DNA from: UMGS1002 sp964570825
GTDB taxonomy: Bacteria; Bacillota; Clostridia; Oscillospirales; CAG-272
Assembly (NCBI GenBank): GCA_964570825.1
Contig: CAZMZJ010000016.1
Location: forward strand, 1 to 45,833
DNA length: 45,833 bases
Reading direction: 5' to 3'
The notes beneath the pieces were generated by a model. That model saw only the letters and a list, made by a program, of their open reading frames with translations, was not told the DNA's origin and did no database searches. The translations under genes and the position numbers were made by a program. The stretch's first letter is position 1. Every line of letters begins with the position of its first letter. Positions 7,309 through 15,961 of the stretch are shown piece by piece.

Positions 7309-9141
7309 TTACTGGTTAGCTTTTCTTGCGCGCATCATGGCTTTCATACGCAGCTCGTTATTGAGGATTTTTTTGCGCAGACGAATATTTTTCGGGGTGA
7401 CCTCGATAAGTTCGTCATCTTTTATGAATTCGATAGCTTCCTCAAGAGAAAAGATAATCGGCGGCGTGAGCAGCAGCTTTTCGTCCGCTCCGGTGGAACG
7501 TACGGCGGTCAGATGCTTTGTTTTGCAGGGATTGACTGCTATATCGTCGTTCTTCGGGTTTTCGCCGACAATCATGCCTTCGTAGACCATCACCTGCGGG
7601 CCGACAAAGAGGTTTCCGCGTTCCTGAGTGTTAAAAAGGCCGTAACGTGTGGTTTCTCCGGTTTCGGAGGCGACGAGTGAGCCGGTAAAGCGCATGGTCA
7701 CATCGCCGCGGTAGGGCTTGTAGCCTTCAAAATTACTGTTGAGAACCCCCTCGCCGTGGGTGTCCGTCAAAAATTCCGAACGATATCCGAAAAGGCAGCG
7801 CGCGGGAATCGAATAAAAGATTCTCATACGGCTTCCTACGGGCGTCATTTCAAGCAGGTCGCCTTTGCGCTGGCTGAGCTTGGCGACGACGGCGCCCACA
7901 TACTGCTCTGGCACATCTATGGTGACTTTTTCAAAAGGTTCATGCTTTTCGCCGTTTATTTCCTTGTAGAGCACCCGCGGGTTCGAGCAGGCGAGCTCGT
8001 ATCCCTCGCGGCGCATATTTTCAATGAGAATGGCAAGGTGCATTTCGCCGCGTCCGGCAACCTTGAATTCATCGGTTGTGTCGCCGTCTGATACGCGAAG
8101 CGACGCATCCTTGAGAAGCTCTCGGTAGAGCCTATCGCGCAGCTGACGTGACGTGACATATTTTCCTTCCTTGCCGGCAAACGGACTGTCGTTGACAGAG
8201 ATGGTCATTTCAAGCGTCGGTTCGCTGATCTTGACAAACTCAAGAGGCTCGGGGTTGTTTACGCTCGTTACGGTGTCCCCGATCGTGATGCCCTCGGCGC
8301 CCGAAATGGCGACGATATCTCCTACCGTGGCAGTTTCGACCGGCACACGGGTAAGGCCGTCAATCTGATAAATTGAAACCACTTTCGATCTTACCGGAGC
8401 CGCCTTTGAATGGAAGTTGCAGATCATGATGTCCTGATTCTGCCTGATCACGCCGCGTTCAATGCGTCCGATGCCGATGCGGCCTACATAGTCGTTATAA
8501 TCTATTGTTGAAATCAGCAGCTGGAGGTCGCCGTTTTCATCGCCCTCGGGAGCGGGGATATATTCAAGTATAGTATCAAAAAGGGGAGTAAGGTCTTTTC
8601 TCGGACCGTCGGGCGAATAGGACGCCGTTCCCTCGCGTCCGCAGCAGAAGATTGTCGGGGAATCGAGCTGCTCGCTTGTGGCGTTAAGGTCGATAAGCAG
8701 TTCAAGCACCTCGTCGACAACCTCGTTCACGCGCGCGTCGGGACGGTCAACTTTATTGATGACGACAATAACCTTATGATTAAGCGCAAGTGCGCGCTCA
8801 AGCACGAAACGCGTCTGGGGAAGGGGACCTTCAGCGGCGTCGACAAGCAAGAGAACTCCGTTGACCATTTTGAGCACACGCTCAACCTCGCCTCCAAAAT
8901 CGGCGTGTCCGGGTGTATCTACAATATTTATTTTTACACCTTTGTAATGAACCGCGGTATTCTTGGCAAGAATGGTGATTCCGCGCTCGCGTTCGATGGC
9001 CCCGGAGTCCATTACGCGCTCGCTTGTCACCTGATTTTCGCGGTAAATTCCGCCCTGCTTGAGCATCTGGTCGACAAGGGTCGTCTTGCCGTGGTCGACA
9101 TGGGCGATTATAGCTATGTTTCTTAAATCTTCTCTTTTCAC
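7309..9141 (-). CDS. typA: Ribosome-associated GTPase TypA/BipA
   Basis: A 610-residue translational GTPase that binds the 70S ribosome and assists ribosome assembly and translation under stress or cold. G motifs are present in order: AHVDHGKTTLVDQ (G1), RERGITI (G2), DTPGHADF (G3) and NKVDRPDA (G4). EF-Tu-like domain II, two EF-G-like domains and the BipA-specific C-terminal domain (GETTRYGLFNTQERG) follow. Length matches the family. The start is GTG at 9141, with CGGAGA nine bases upstream, which decides the start because no in-frame ATG precedes the G1 motif suitably. Own promoter; diverges from the EEP gene. Confidence 0.97.
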   Translation of the reverse strand: MKREDLRNIAIIAHVDHGKTTLVDQMLKQGGIYRENQVTSERVMDSGAIERERGITILAKNTAVHYKGVKINIVDTPGHADFGGEVERVLKMVNGVLLLVDAAEGPLPQTRFVLERALALNHKVIVVINKVDRPDARVNEVVDEVLELLIDLNATSEQLDSPTIFCCGREGTASYSPDGPRKDLTPLFDTILEYIPAPEGDENGDLQLLISTIDYNDYVGRIGIGRIERGVIRQNQDIMICNFHSKAAPVRSKVVSIYQIDGLTRVPVETATVGDIVAISGAEGITIGDTVTSVNNPEPLEFVKISEPTLEMTISVNDSPFAGKEGKYVTSRQLRDRLYRELLKDASLRVSDGDTTDEFKVAGRGEMHLAILIENMRREGYELACSNPRVLYKEINGEKHEPFEKVTIDVPEQYVGAVVAKLSQRKGDLLEMTPVGSRMRIFYSIPARCLFGYRSEFLTDTHGEGVLNSNFEGYKPYRGDVTMRFTGSLVASETGETTRYGLFNTQERGNLFVGPQVMVYEGMIVGENPKNDDIAVNPCKTKHLTAVRSTGADEKLLLTPPIIFSLEEAIEFIKDDELIEVTPKNIRLRKKILNNELRMKAMMRARKANQ

Positions 9142-9190
9142 AAAAAGCGGTCTCCGTTTTTTACATTCATGGATTTTACAACAACTATTT

Positions 9191-9219
9191 ATTATATCAT
9201 ATAATTATAGAATTGTAAA
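9191..9219 (-). promoter_or_regulatory. Promoter of typA
   Basis: Minus strand TTTACA (9214-9219), 17-base spacer, TATAAT (9191-9196), about 50 bases before the GTG start. Confidence 0.72.
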
Positions 9220-9264
9220 GGTAAATATTAAAAATAACGGCGAATGCCCAAAAGTAATTATTAC

Positions 9265-9293
9265 TTGAAAAAAATCTTAAATTGATATATAAT
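9265..9293 (+). promoter_or_regulatory. Promoter of the EEP-family gene
   Basis: TTGAAA (9265-9270), 17-base spacer, TATAAT (9288-9293). The predicted transcript starts near 9300, downstream of the ATG at 9292-9294, so that ATG cannot be the start and translation should begin at 9418. Confidence 0.77.
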
Positions 9294-9310
9294 GAATTAT
9301 ACTTTCAGAT

Positions 9311-9376
9311 GCAGCCGGGAATCGGTTTTCCGGCTGCTCGCACTGCATTTCTCCGGCGAAAAAGACCGGAATGCAG
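9311..9376 (+). promoter_or_regulatory. Two hairpins in the leader of the EEP gene
   Basis: GCAGCCGG (9311-9318) pairs with CCGGCTGC (9330-9337). CTGCATT...CCGG (9343-9356) pairs with CCGGAATGCAG (9366-9376) with a 3-base bulge. Neither has a U-tract, so they look like leader structure rather than terminators. Confidence 0.55.
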
Positions 9377-9417
9377 CGAACGCATTCCAATATTTGTCAG
9401 AAAGCGGCTGGTATATT

Positions 9418-10182
9418 ATGAAAATTAAAGTGTTTACCTTCAATCTGCGCACAGAGTCAAAAAACGACGGAGTAAATTATTTCCCAAACCGTCGCGGGCG
9501 TATCCTTGATACGATAAAAGCCTATGCCCCAGATATAATAGGATTCCAGGAAGCTACCGACTACATACGCGAGTGGCTTCGCGATTCGCTTGAGGACTAT
9601 ATGGTTGTCGGCTGCGGACGTGGAAAGAACTATCGCGGCGAATCGACCATAATTGCATTCCGCAAAAGCGAATTTGATATGATAAGCTTTGAAACATTCT
9701 GGCTGTCCCTTACCCCCGGAATTCCCGGCACGGGCTACGGTCTTGACCAAAGCACCTGCCCGAGAATTACAACATCGGCGCTTCTCAAACCGCTGAACGG
9801 CGGAGAGCCTTTCATATTCTGCAACACACACCTTGATCATAAAGGAAAAACTGCGCGCCTTCTGGGTTCGGTTCAGCTTATTCAGTATCTGACTTCGAAG
9901 CCGTACAAATTTGTGCTGACCGGCGACTTCAACGCAACCCCCGATGCTCCGGAGATCACTGTTTTCTCAACTGTCAAGGATCACCCCATAACCGACGCTA
10001 CGGCGGGACTCGGAGGGACATTCCACGGCTTTTCAAAAAGCGCGGTCAAGGTAAAGATAGATTATATTTTTACTGATCTTCCCTGCGACGCGTCGGAGTC
10101 GTTTATTATTCCGGATGAAGGTAACAGCGAGGGAATCTTTATTTCGGACCATCACCCTGTGTGCGCGTTCGTGGAAGTCTGA
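9418..10182 (+). CDS. Endonuclease/exonuclease/phosphatase family protein (cytosolic)
   Basis: A 254-residue EEP-superfamily hydrolase, a fold shared by exonuclease III, DNase I, sphingomyelinases and inositol phosphatases. The active-site series is intact: TFNLR (Asn), GFQEAT (metal Glu), NTHLDHKG (His), TGDFNATPD (Asp/Asn pair) and a terminal SDHHPV (Asp-His). There is no signal peptide or membrane segment. The start at 9418 gives MKIKVFTFNLR, a normal family N terminus; the longer reading from 9292 begins before the predicted transcript start. No strong Shine-Dalgarno is seen. The substrate (nucleic acid, lipid or sugar phosphate) cannot be read from sequence. A secreted EEP protein lies at 19744-21528. 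Confidence 0.85.
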   Translation: MKIKVFTFNLRTESKNDGVNYFPNRRGRILDTIKAYAPDIIGFQEATDYIREWLRDSLEDYMVVGCGRGKNYRGESTIIAFRKSEFDMISFETFWLSLTPGIPGTGYGLDQSTCPRITTSALLKPLNGGEPFIFCNTHLDHKGKTARLLGSVQLIQYLTSKPYKFVLTGDFNATPDAPEITVFSTVKDHPITDATAGLGGTFHGFSKSAVKVKIDYIFTDLPCDASESFIIPDEGNSEGIFISDHHPVCAFVEV

Positions 10183-10206
10183 TGTATTGAGACAATAGCA
10201 AAAATT

Positions 10207-10240
10207 AAAGCTGGCGGAATTATCCGCCAGCTTTAGTTTT
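10207..10240. terminator. Bidirectional terminator between the EEP gene and cinA
   Basis: AAAGCTGGCGGA (10207-10218) pairs perfectly with TCCGCCAGCTTT (10223-10234) over a 4-base loop. T-rich tails follow on both strands (AGTTTT on plus, AATTTTTG on minus), so it can end both convergent genes. Confidence 0.87.
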
Positions 10241-10300
10241 ACTCAAAAAATCAAGTGTTTTATAAAATTAGTCTGGTTTTATCAGTGTTTTCATGCCGCG

Positions 10301-11572
10301 TCAGATGTCAAAAATCTGAGCCAGAGCCTCATTCGCCGCAAGAGTGCGTAAAAAAGCGCGCTCGCGCATGGACGAGAGATGCAGAAGCCTGACTTTTTCT
10401 CCGGATGGAGTGCTGATCGCGATATAGACGGTGCCGACCGGCTTGTCGGGCGTGCCGCCGCCGGGACCTGCGATGCCTGTAGCTGAAATTCCAACGTCGG
10501 TGCCGAGGGCCATGCGCACTCCGCGGGCCATCTCGGCAGCAGTCTTGGCGGAAACCGCTCCGTTGGCGGCGATAGTCGCGGGATCGACGCCTATAAGCTT
10601 AACCTTTGAATCGTTTGAATATGTGACGCAGCCGCCCATGAAGACATCAGAGCAGCCGGGTATATCGGTCAGCCGTTTTGAAATAAGACCGCCGGTGCAG
10701 GATTCGGCGCACGAGAGCGTCAGACCCCGTGCGCGAAGCCGGCGTATCACAGTATCCTCAATCGACGGGGAGTCGATGTCATAGATAAATTTCGCAACCG
10801 AGGTTTGCTTTATAAGATCAATCTGGCGGGCACACATGGCTTCGGCGTCGGCACGGCTGGCGGCGCGCGCCGTGACACGCAGGCGCACCTCGCCGTCTCC
10901 GCAGTAGGGAGCAACTGTGGGGTTTTCGGAAGTGTTCATCATGTCCCGCAGCACTTCCTCGACGGCAGATTCCCCAAGACCGAATATGTTTATATTGCGG
11001 CTGACCATTACATATTCCGAGCGTTCGCGCAGATATGGCGCAACTTCGTTTTCAAAAACGGGCTGCAGCTCGCGCGGGGGGCCGGGGAGCATTATTACAG
11101 TTTTTAACTCGCCGTCATCTGTCAGCTTGCCTTCTATGGCAAGAGCCGGAGCGGTGCCGAAATCATTTTTGAAAATTATCGCCCCCTCAGGCATCATTGC
11201 CTGCTTGACATTGTTCTCAGGCATCCTGCAGCTGCGCGCTGTGAAGTATTTTTCTATCTTCTCAAGGGACGGCCTGTCAAGATACATTTTCCGGCCGAAA
11301 AAGGACGCGGCGGTCTCCTTGGTGAGGTCGTCGCAGGTCGGCCCGAGTCCGCCGCTCATGATAAGAAGGTCAGCGCGGGAGAGGGATTCCCCTATCGCCG
11401 ACGCAAGACGCACGGGATTGTCGCCGACAACGCCCTGGCGGTATACCGGTATCCCCAGTTCAGCCATTTTTTTTGAAAGGAAAGCCGCGTTTGTGTTTAC
11501 GATATCGCCGAGCAGAAGTTCTGTGCCGACGCACAGGATTTCGGCGCAACAGATTTTTTTATTATTATTCAT
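10301..11572 (-). CDS. cinA: CinA: nicotinamide-nucleotide amidohydrolase with MoaB-like domain
   Basis: A 423-residue CinA. The N-terminal COG1058 domain (about 8-175, with VGTELLLGD and MSGGLGPTCDD) is a MoaB/Mog-like ADP-ribose pyrophosphatase module. The C-terminal domain (about 260-423, with AESCTGG, GGCVTYSN and GIAGPGGGTPDKPVGTV) is PncC nicotinamide mononucleotide deamidase, acting in pyridine-nucleotide recycling. Length is normal for full CinA. Its ATG overlaps the end of mscS by eight bases (ATGAATAA), so translation is probably coupled. Gene order mscS-cinA on the minus strand. Confidence 0.95.
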   Translation of the reverse strand: MNNNKKICCAEILCVGTELLLGDIVNTNAAFLSKKMAELGIPVYRQGVVGDNPVRLASAIGESLSRADLLIMSGGLGPTCDDLTKETAASFFGRKMYLDRPSLEKIEKYFTARSCRMPENNVKQAMMPEGAIIFKNDFGTAPALAIEGKLTDDGELKTVIMLPGPPRELQPVFENEVAPYLRERSEYVMVSRNINIFGLGESAVEEVLRDMMNTSENPTVAPYCGDGEVRLRVTARAASRADAEAMCARQIDLIKQTSVAKFIYDIDSPSIEDTVIRRLRARGLTLSCAESCTGGLISKRLTDIPGCSDVFMGGCVTYSNDSKVKLIGVDPATIAANGAVSAKTAAEMARGVRMALGTDVGISATGIAGPGGGTPDKPVGTVYIAISTPSGEKVRLLHLSSMRERAFLRTLAANEALAQIFDI

Positions 11573-12473
11573 TGTTTTTCCTTATGTTGATGTCTATCGT
11601 CTGGTACGGAATTTCAATTCCGACGCGGGCGAAGGCATCATATACATCCTCCAGAAGATCGCTTTTAAGAGTAAAAATATCGGTTCTTGAGCAATAGACG
11701 CGAAGTGTGAATACAATGCCGGAGCCGGCGTGCTCGGTCATACGAAGAAACGGTTCAGGCTTTTTGTATGCCTTTGGGTTTGCATTGACCACAGACATTA
11801 TTGTTTCGATAACAGCGTTCTTATCGGTGCCATAGGCAACCGAAAAGTTGAGGTCAAGACGGCGGGTGTCGTAAAATGAATAATTTGTTATTTTCGTGTT
11901 TGATAGCGTAGAATTAGGAATGCTGATGCGTTCGTTTGTCAGACTGCGCAGGGTTGTGTAAAAAAGCGATACTTCGGTTACCGTTCCGCTGCCGCCGTCG
12001 CTTTCGATAAAGTCGCCGACCTTGAACGGTTTGAAAATCAGTATCATGATTCCGCCGGCAAGGTTTGAAAGAGATCCCTGGAGCGCAAGACCGATGGTGA
12101 CGCCGACAGACGCGAGCACCGCGATAACGGAGGACATCGGTACTCCCATGATGGCAATAACGGAAATAAGAAGAAGAGCGTAAAGTGTGATTTTTATAAA
12201 GCTGAAGACGAAATTTCTTACCGTATCGTCGACTTTTGAAAACGCCTTTCCCTCGGCAAGGTGTCTGAGCAGGAACTTAATTAAAAATATACCGACGAAA
12301 AAAACTATCAGAGCAGCTATGAATTTGAACGCTATGTCTACGCACGCGTCGCCGAATTTTTCAAGCTGCTGCTGAAAATATGTTGCATTGTTTATGATTG
12401 TTTCACCGACGGTGGCGGACTCCGCCGGTGTCTCCGCAGCGGGCTTGGCCGAAAGGGCATAAAAATCCAGCAT
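11565..12473 (-). CDS. Small-conductance mechanosensitive channel, MscS family
   Basis: A 302-residue MscS-type channel. Three membrane segments lie at about residues 48-70, 85-115 and 118-150. The pore helix carries the Ala/Gly-rich pattern GVTIGLALQGSLSNLAGG, followed by the beta domain (FKVGDFIESDGGSGTVTEV, IPNSTLSNTKITNYS) and a C-terminal alpha/beta domain. The start is the ATG at 12473 because GGAGGA lies six bases upstream; the reading frame extends further but without a site. It overlaps cinA at its 3' end. It is the second mechanosensitive channel in this window after mscL. Confidence 0.92.
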   Translation of the reverse strand: MLDFYALSAKPAAETPAESATVGETIINNATYFQQQLEKFGDACVDIAFKFIAALIVFFVGIFLIKFLLRHLAEGKAFSKVDDTVRNFVFSFIKITLYALLLISVIAIMGVPMSSVIAVLASVGVTIGLALQGSLSNLAGGIMILIFKPFKVGDFIESDGGSGTVTEVSLFYTTLRSLTNERISIPNSTLSNTKITNYSFYDTRRLDLNFSVAYGTDKNAVIETIMSVVNANPKAYKKPEPFLRMTEHAGSGIVFTLRVYCSRTDIFTLKSDLLEDVYDAFARVGIEIPYQTIDINIRKNNE

Positions 12474-12544
12474 TATCGTTCCTCCAAAACTTGTCGTAAA
12501 ATTTTTTACATAATTTTTTATCGACAGCATTAAAAGCATTAAAT

Positions 12545-12573
12545 ATTATACCAAATATCCGGCGGCATGTAAA
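12545..12573 (-). promoter_or_regulatory. Promoter of mscS-cinA
   Basis: Minus strand TTTACA (12568-12573), 17-base spacer, TATAAT (12545-12550), about 70 bases before the mscS ATG. Confidence 0.72.
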
Positions 12574-12672
12574 GACAAAAGCATATTTTACTTTTATTCA
12601 AGAATTGCTTATTATGAAACGTATAGAAGTCTGCGCCAGTATTCGGCATGAAGAATAAATAAGCCTCAAACC

Positions 12673-12701
12673 TTGACATTACCTGCCGATTGAAATATAA
12701 T
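12673..12701 (+). promoter_or_regulatory. Promoter of the phosphodiesterase gene
   Basis: An exact TTGACA (12673-12678), 17-base spacer, TATAAT (12696-12701). The -10 box lies inside the longest possible reading frame (TTG at 12690), which excludes that start. Confidence 0.87.
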
Positions 12702-12743
12702 AGATTGATAAATAATTATACTCCCGGAGGATTTGAACCAACA

Positions 12744-14042
12744 ATGGGGAAGAACAGAATCATCGTCCTTTCGGTTGACGCACTGGTGTACGAAGACCTT
12801 GCGTATCTTTGCACAAAACCGCATTTCAAAATGCTTTACGACGGCGGTTCGTCAGTTAAACGCTGCAGAACAATATATCCGTCCGTAACATACCCGTGCC
12901 ATGTTTCCATGTCGTCAGGCACATATCCGAACAAGCACGGTGTTTACAACAACTCGTTGTTCATGCCCGGCCAGCTCAAGGATGTCCCATGGAACTGGTT
13001 TGCCGACGCAATCAAAACGCCGGATATTTTTACCGCTGCAAAAAAAGCCGGCCTTTCCACGGCCGCGGTATTCTGGCCTGTGACCGGAAACCACAAGGAT
13101 ATCGATTATCTTATCGCCGAGTACTGGCCGCAGTCGCCGTCTGACACGCACGAAGCCTGCTTCAAGCGCGCCGGCACATCTCAGGATGTATGGGAGAAGT
13201 GCATTAAGCCTTTCAGCGACGGAGTAAAAATACGCAAACATCCTGTTACCGACTGGTTCAACCTGCAGTCGGCGTGCGCAATAATCAGAAATTATAAGCC
13301 TGACCTGCTACTAATTCATCCCGGCAATATCGACGCTTACCGCCACCAGACCGGCATTTTTTCCGAACGCGTCACAATGGGGCTGGATGAGGTTGAAACA
13401 TTTCTTCAGATGCTCATTCAGGCGACCCGCGACGCCGGAGTTTTCGAGGAGACCAACTTTTTTGTAGTTTCCGACCACGGACAGCTTGATATAGTCCGTA
13501 CGCTTAAGCCGAACGTGATATTTGCCGACAACGGCCTGATTGAGGTAAACGAGGACGGCTCGCTCAAGGACTGGAAAGCCTATGCACTGTCCTCCGGATT
13601 GTCCGCTGAAATTTTTCTTAAGAACCCCAATGACAAGGGTGTTTGGCAGAAGACATACGATCTGCTTAAATCCATGCGCGACGACGGGATATACGGCATA
13701 AGCGAAGTATATACAAAAGATGAAATCAACGAGAAGGAACATCTCTCGGGCGATTTCTCGTTCGTAATAGAAACTGACGGCTACACCTCGTTCGCCGAGG
13801 AGTGGACGCGTCCGATAATCAAAAATCTTGACACAACAGACTACCGTTTCGGTCACGCTACACACGGTCACAATCCCGATAAAGGGCCTCAGCCGGTATT
13901 TATAGCTTACGGTCCTGCTATAAAGCAGGGCGTAGTGCTCGAACGCAGACCGACAGTCGACGAGGCGCCGACATATGCAAAAATTCTTGGCGTCGAGATG
14001 CCCTGGGCGGACGGCAAGCCGATAGATGAAATATTAAAGTAA
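12744..14042 (+). CDS. Alkaline phosphatase superfamily phosphodiesterase (NPP-like)
   Basis: A 432-residue type I phosphodiesterase/nucleotide pyrophosphatase. The bimetal site is visible: Asp12 in LSVDAL, nucleophile Thr49 in YPSVTYPCH followed by SSGTYPNKHGV, Asp and His in NIDAYRHQTG, the SDHG Asp-His pair, and the late His in GHATHGHNP. Such enzymes hydrolyse nucleotide or lipid phosphodiesters. No signal peptide is visible, so it is likely cytosolic here. ATG 12744 is chosen since the promoter -10 box excludes earlier starts; CGGAGG lies 13 bases upstream, a rather long spacing. Single gene. Substrate unknown. Confidence 0.88.
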   Translation: MGKNRIIVLSVDALVYEDLAYLCTKPHFKMLYDGGSSVKRCRTIYPSVTYPCHVSMSSGTYPNKHGVYNNSLFMPGQLKDVPWNWFADAIKTPDIFTAAKKAGLSTAAVFWPVTGNHKDIDYLIAEYWPQSPSDTHEACFKRAGTSQDVWEKCIKPFSDGVKIRKHPVTDWFNLQSACAIIRNYKPDLLLIHPGNIDAYRHQTGIFSERVTMGLDEVETFLQMLIQATRDAGVFEETNFFVVSDHGQLDIVRTLKPNVIFADNGLIEVNEDGSLKDWKAYALSSGLSAEIFLKNPNDKGVWQKTYDLLKSMRDDGIYGISEVYTKDEINEKEHLSGDFSFVIETDGYTSFAEEWTRPIIKNLDTTDYRFGHATHGHNPDKGPQPVFIAYGPAIKQGVVLERRPTVDEAPTYAKILGVEMPWADGKPIDEILK

Positions 14043-14087
14043 TAGCAGAGGTTTGCATGCCATCTTTTAACAACATACAACCGGGTT

Positions 14088-14120
14088 AAAAAAACATCCC
14101 GGGGCGCATCCCCGGGATGT
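14088..14120 (-). terminator. Terminator of tRNA-Gly
   Basis: ACATCCCGGGG (14094-14104) pairs perfectly with CCCCGGGATGT (14110-14120) over a 5-base loop. On the minus strand it is followed by seven T, directly after the tRNA CCA end. Confidence 0.9.
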
Positions 14121-14194
14121 TGGAGCAGGCAACGGGAATCGAACCCGCATCTCCAGCTTGGGAAGCTGGGGTTTTACCACTAGACTATGCCTGC
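14121..14194 (-). tRNA. tRNA-Gly (anticodon CCC)
   Basis: The reverse complement folds as a cloverleaf: acceptor GCAGGCA with TGCCTGC, discriminator T, encoded CCA, anticodon stem CCAGC/GCTGG around TTCCCAA (anticodon CCC), and T arm GGGTTCGATTCCC. It is a single-gene unit with its own promoter and terminator. Confidence 0.94.
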
Positions 14195-14205
14195 AACGCC
14201 TTATC

Positions 14206-14234
14206 AGTATATAATATTTTTACCCTTTTGTCAA
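14206..14234 (-). promoter_or_regulatory. Promoter of tRNA-Gly
   Basis: Minus strand TTGACA (14229-14234), 17-base spacer, TATACT (14206-14211), about 12 bases before the tRNA 5' end. Confidence 0.83.
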
Positions 14235-14267
14235 TCCCAAAATCAAAGAAAAGGAATGATTTTTGCC

Positions 14268-15176
14268 ATGCGGCTTGCCACTTCAACCTGTATTTTCCCC
14301 GCCCGCCGCGAGGGAGGCGACACTCCTCTTGCCCGGTCGATCGCCATGTGCCGCGAATGCGGTTTTGATGTCATTGACCTGAATTTCTGCTCAGCCGTCG
14401 ACAGAAAATCCGGCTTTCCCCTATGCTCGGACGAATGGATGAAATTTGTCGATGAGCTCGGTGATGCCGGCGCGAAATACGGCGTCACATTTTCGCAGTC
14501 GCACGCGCCTTATGACTCCAACCTCCGCCGGGCAGACCGCCCAATCAAAGAAGAGGACTTGGAATGGTACTTCGAATCGGTGCGCCGCTCGATCTGGGCA
14601 AGCGCGAAGCTCGGCGTCAGGTGGGTGGTCACCCACGCGCAGACCGATGTGTACGGGGACGAGATGGGTTTTGAGCAAAACATGAAGACAAACCTGCAGT
14701 TTTACGCCCCGATAGTTGAATGGGCAAAGCGTTACGGAACCGGCATTGCGATTGAAAACATGGCTGAATTTCATCCCGAAAAGACCAAGCATCGCTTCAC
14801 GGCAATTGTCGAGGAGCAGATTGCCGTTATCGATGCGCTCAACGACCCGGACGTGCAGGGCTGCTGGGACTTCGGACATGCGCAGCTTGTCTATCGCGAT
14901 CAGCTCGTTCCCCTCAAAAAGCTCGGCGGCCGTCTGAAAGCTACTCATGTGCAGGAATGCGACGGCAAAGAAGACGACCACTTTCTGCCGTTTATACGCG
15001 GCACGACACCATGGGAGAAAATTATGCCGTATCTTAAGACGTCAGGTTATCCGGGAGACTTCACATATGAAGTTCACGGCTTTTTCTCCGGAATTCCGGA
15101 AAGCCTCCGCATAAGAAGCGGCAAGTTTGCCTATGAGGTCGGTTGCTATCTAATGGACTTGTATAATAAAGCATGA
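14268..15176 (+). CDS. Sugar phosphate isomerase/epimerase family protein (TIM barrel)
   Basis: A 302-residue xylose-isomerase-like TIM barrel (AP endonuclease 2 superfamily). Barrel strands carry candidate metal ligands: the His in FSQSHAPYD, the His in VVTHAQTD, the Glu in GIAIENMAEF, the Asp and His in GCWDFGHAQ, the His in ATHVQECDG, and the Glu in FTYEVHGF. Family members isomerise or epimerise sugars, inosose or hydroxypyruvate; this member is not assignable. AAGGA lies 12 bases before ATG 14268; an in-frame ATG at 14256 sits directly against that site, so it is less likely. The longer frame from 14187 runs through the tRNA and is rejected. Single gene. Confidence 0.82.
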   Translation: MRLATSTCIFPARREGGDTPLARSIAMCRECGFDVIDLNFCSAVDRKSGFPLCSDEWMKFVDELGDAGAKYGVTFSQSHAPYDSNLRRADRPIKEEDLEWYFESVRRSIWASAKLGVRWVVTHAQTDVYGDEMGFEQNMKTNLQFYAPIVEWAKRYGTGIAIENMAEFHPEKTKHRFTAIVEEQIAVIDALNDPDVQGCWDFGHAQLVYRDQLVPLKKLGGRLKATHVQECDGKEDDHFLPFIRGTTPWEKIMPYLKTSGYPGDFTYEVHGFFSGIPESLRIRSGKFAYEVGCYLMDLYNKA

Positions 15177-15248
15177 AGGCTGAAAACGCCGCTCTGCCTG
15201 ACGTCAGGCTGGTACATAAGCAGCAGGCTGTGCCGCCTTCAAATAAAT

Positions 15249-15278
15249 AAACTTCCGGAAGAATTTCCGGAAGTTTTT
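15249..15278. terminator. Bidirectional terminator between convergent genes
   Basis: AAACTTCCGGA (15249-15259) pairs with TCCGGAAGTTT (15266-15276). T-rich tails occur on plus (TTTTTG) and on minus (TTTATTTATTT), ending both the TIM barrel gene and the minus-strand membrane-protein operon. Confidence 0.83.
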
Positions 15279-15392
15279 GTATGTCACAGCTTCCGCCGAA
15301 GCAAATGACATTTTTAATTATTTTCTGTCATTATAGAACAGTTCTTTCGTGATTTTCAGCTTTTGCCGAATACCGTCTGTTGACATAATGGG

Positions 15393-15905
15393 TTATTTCC
15401 GCCCGAAAAACTTTTTGCATTCCATCTGTTCGCGGTTAAGTATATGCTTGCGCAGGCTTTTTATTGCAAATCTCGGCTGAATCAGGACGCCGATCCAGAG
15501 CAGCGACGCAATAATGAACGCCGCGGCACCCAGAACAATAAGTTCGGGTTTAATGCCGGATCCTGAGGTTAACGCCATCCCATATGTCAATCCGAACACA
15601 AAAACCAGCCATGCTGTTATCACAGCCGGAAATGCTAACAGCGGTTTTCGGAAAATCACAGTAATCCTGAGTCCTCCGTCTCTGCTTTCGACAAGAAATT
15701 TTGAAATGAGGGATTTTACCTTTCCGAAAAAATGAAAGATGATATTCTGATATTGATACATTATATCGGCACCACGCGATTTGTGTATTGTGAACTCGAT
15801 GCTGTTCGGGGTTTTCCACTCGTTGAGCCACTCGCAGAACTGCTCCGGCGTCATATCGGTCTTATAAAACAGGGAGCCTCTTTTATCCATACTTAATATA
15901 CTCAT
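15393..15905 (-). CDS. Hypothetical membrane protein
   Basis: I do not recognise this 170-residue protein. A soluble N-terminal half (about 1-90) is followed by two membrane segments (about 92-113 and 120-143) and a basic C-terminal tail (KSLRKHILNRE). ATG 15905 is chosen because a GGGG-containing stretch lies about nine bases upstream; the frame extends seven codons further without a site. It is the second gene of a minus-strand pair, 56 bases after the larger membrane protein, and probably co-transcribed. Confidence 0.7.
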   Translation of the reverse strand: MSILSMDKRGSLFYKTDMTPEQFCEWLNEWKTPNSIEFTIHKSRGADIMYQYQNIIFHFFGKVKSLISKFLVESRDGGLRITVIFRKPLLAFPAVITAWLVFVFGLTYGMALTSGSGIKPELIVLGAAAFIIASLLWIGVLIQPRFAIKSLRKHILNREQMECKKFFGRK

Positions 15906-15961
15906 ATTTTTATACCCCGATTCCAAAATTGTTCAATCGCCGCCGCCCCGAGGATATTTAA

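Noticed and set aside
9292..9417. N-terminal extension of the EEP protein
   Set aside because: It precedes the predicted transcript start and lacks family similarity.
12690..12743. TTG start for the phosphodiesterase gene
   Set aside because: The promoter -10 box lies inside this stretch, so it is not translated.
13311..13871. 186-codon minus-strand frame
   Set aside because: Antisense to the phosphodiesterase.
14187..14267. Upstream extension of the TIM barrel reading frame
   Set aside because: It begins inside tRNA-Gly and has no ribosome binding site; the supported start is 14268.
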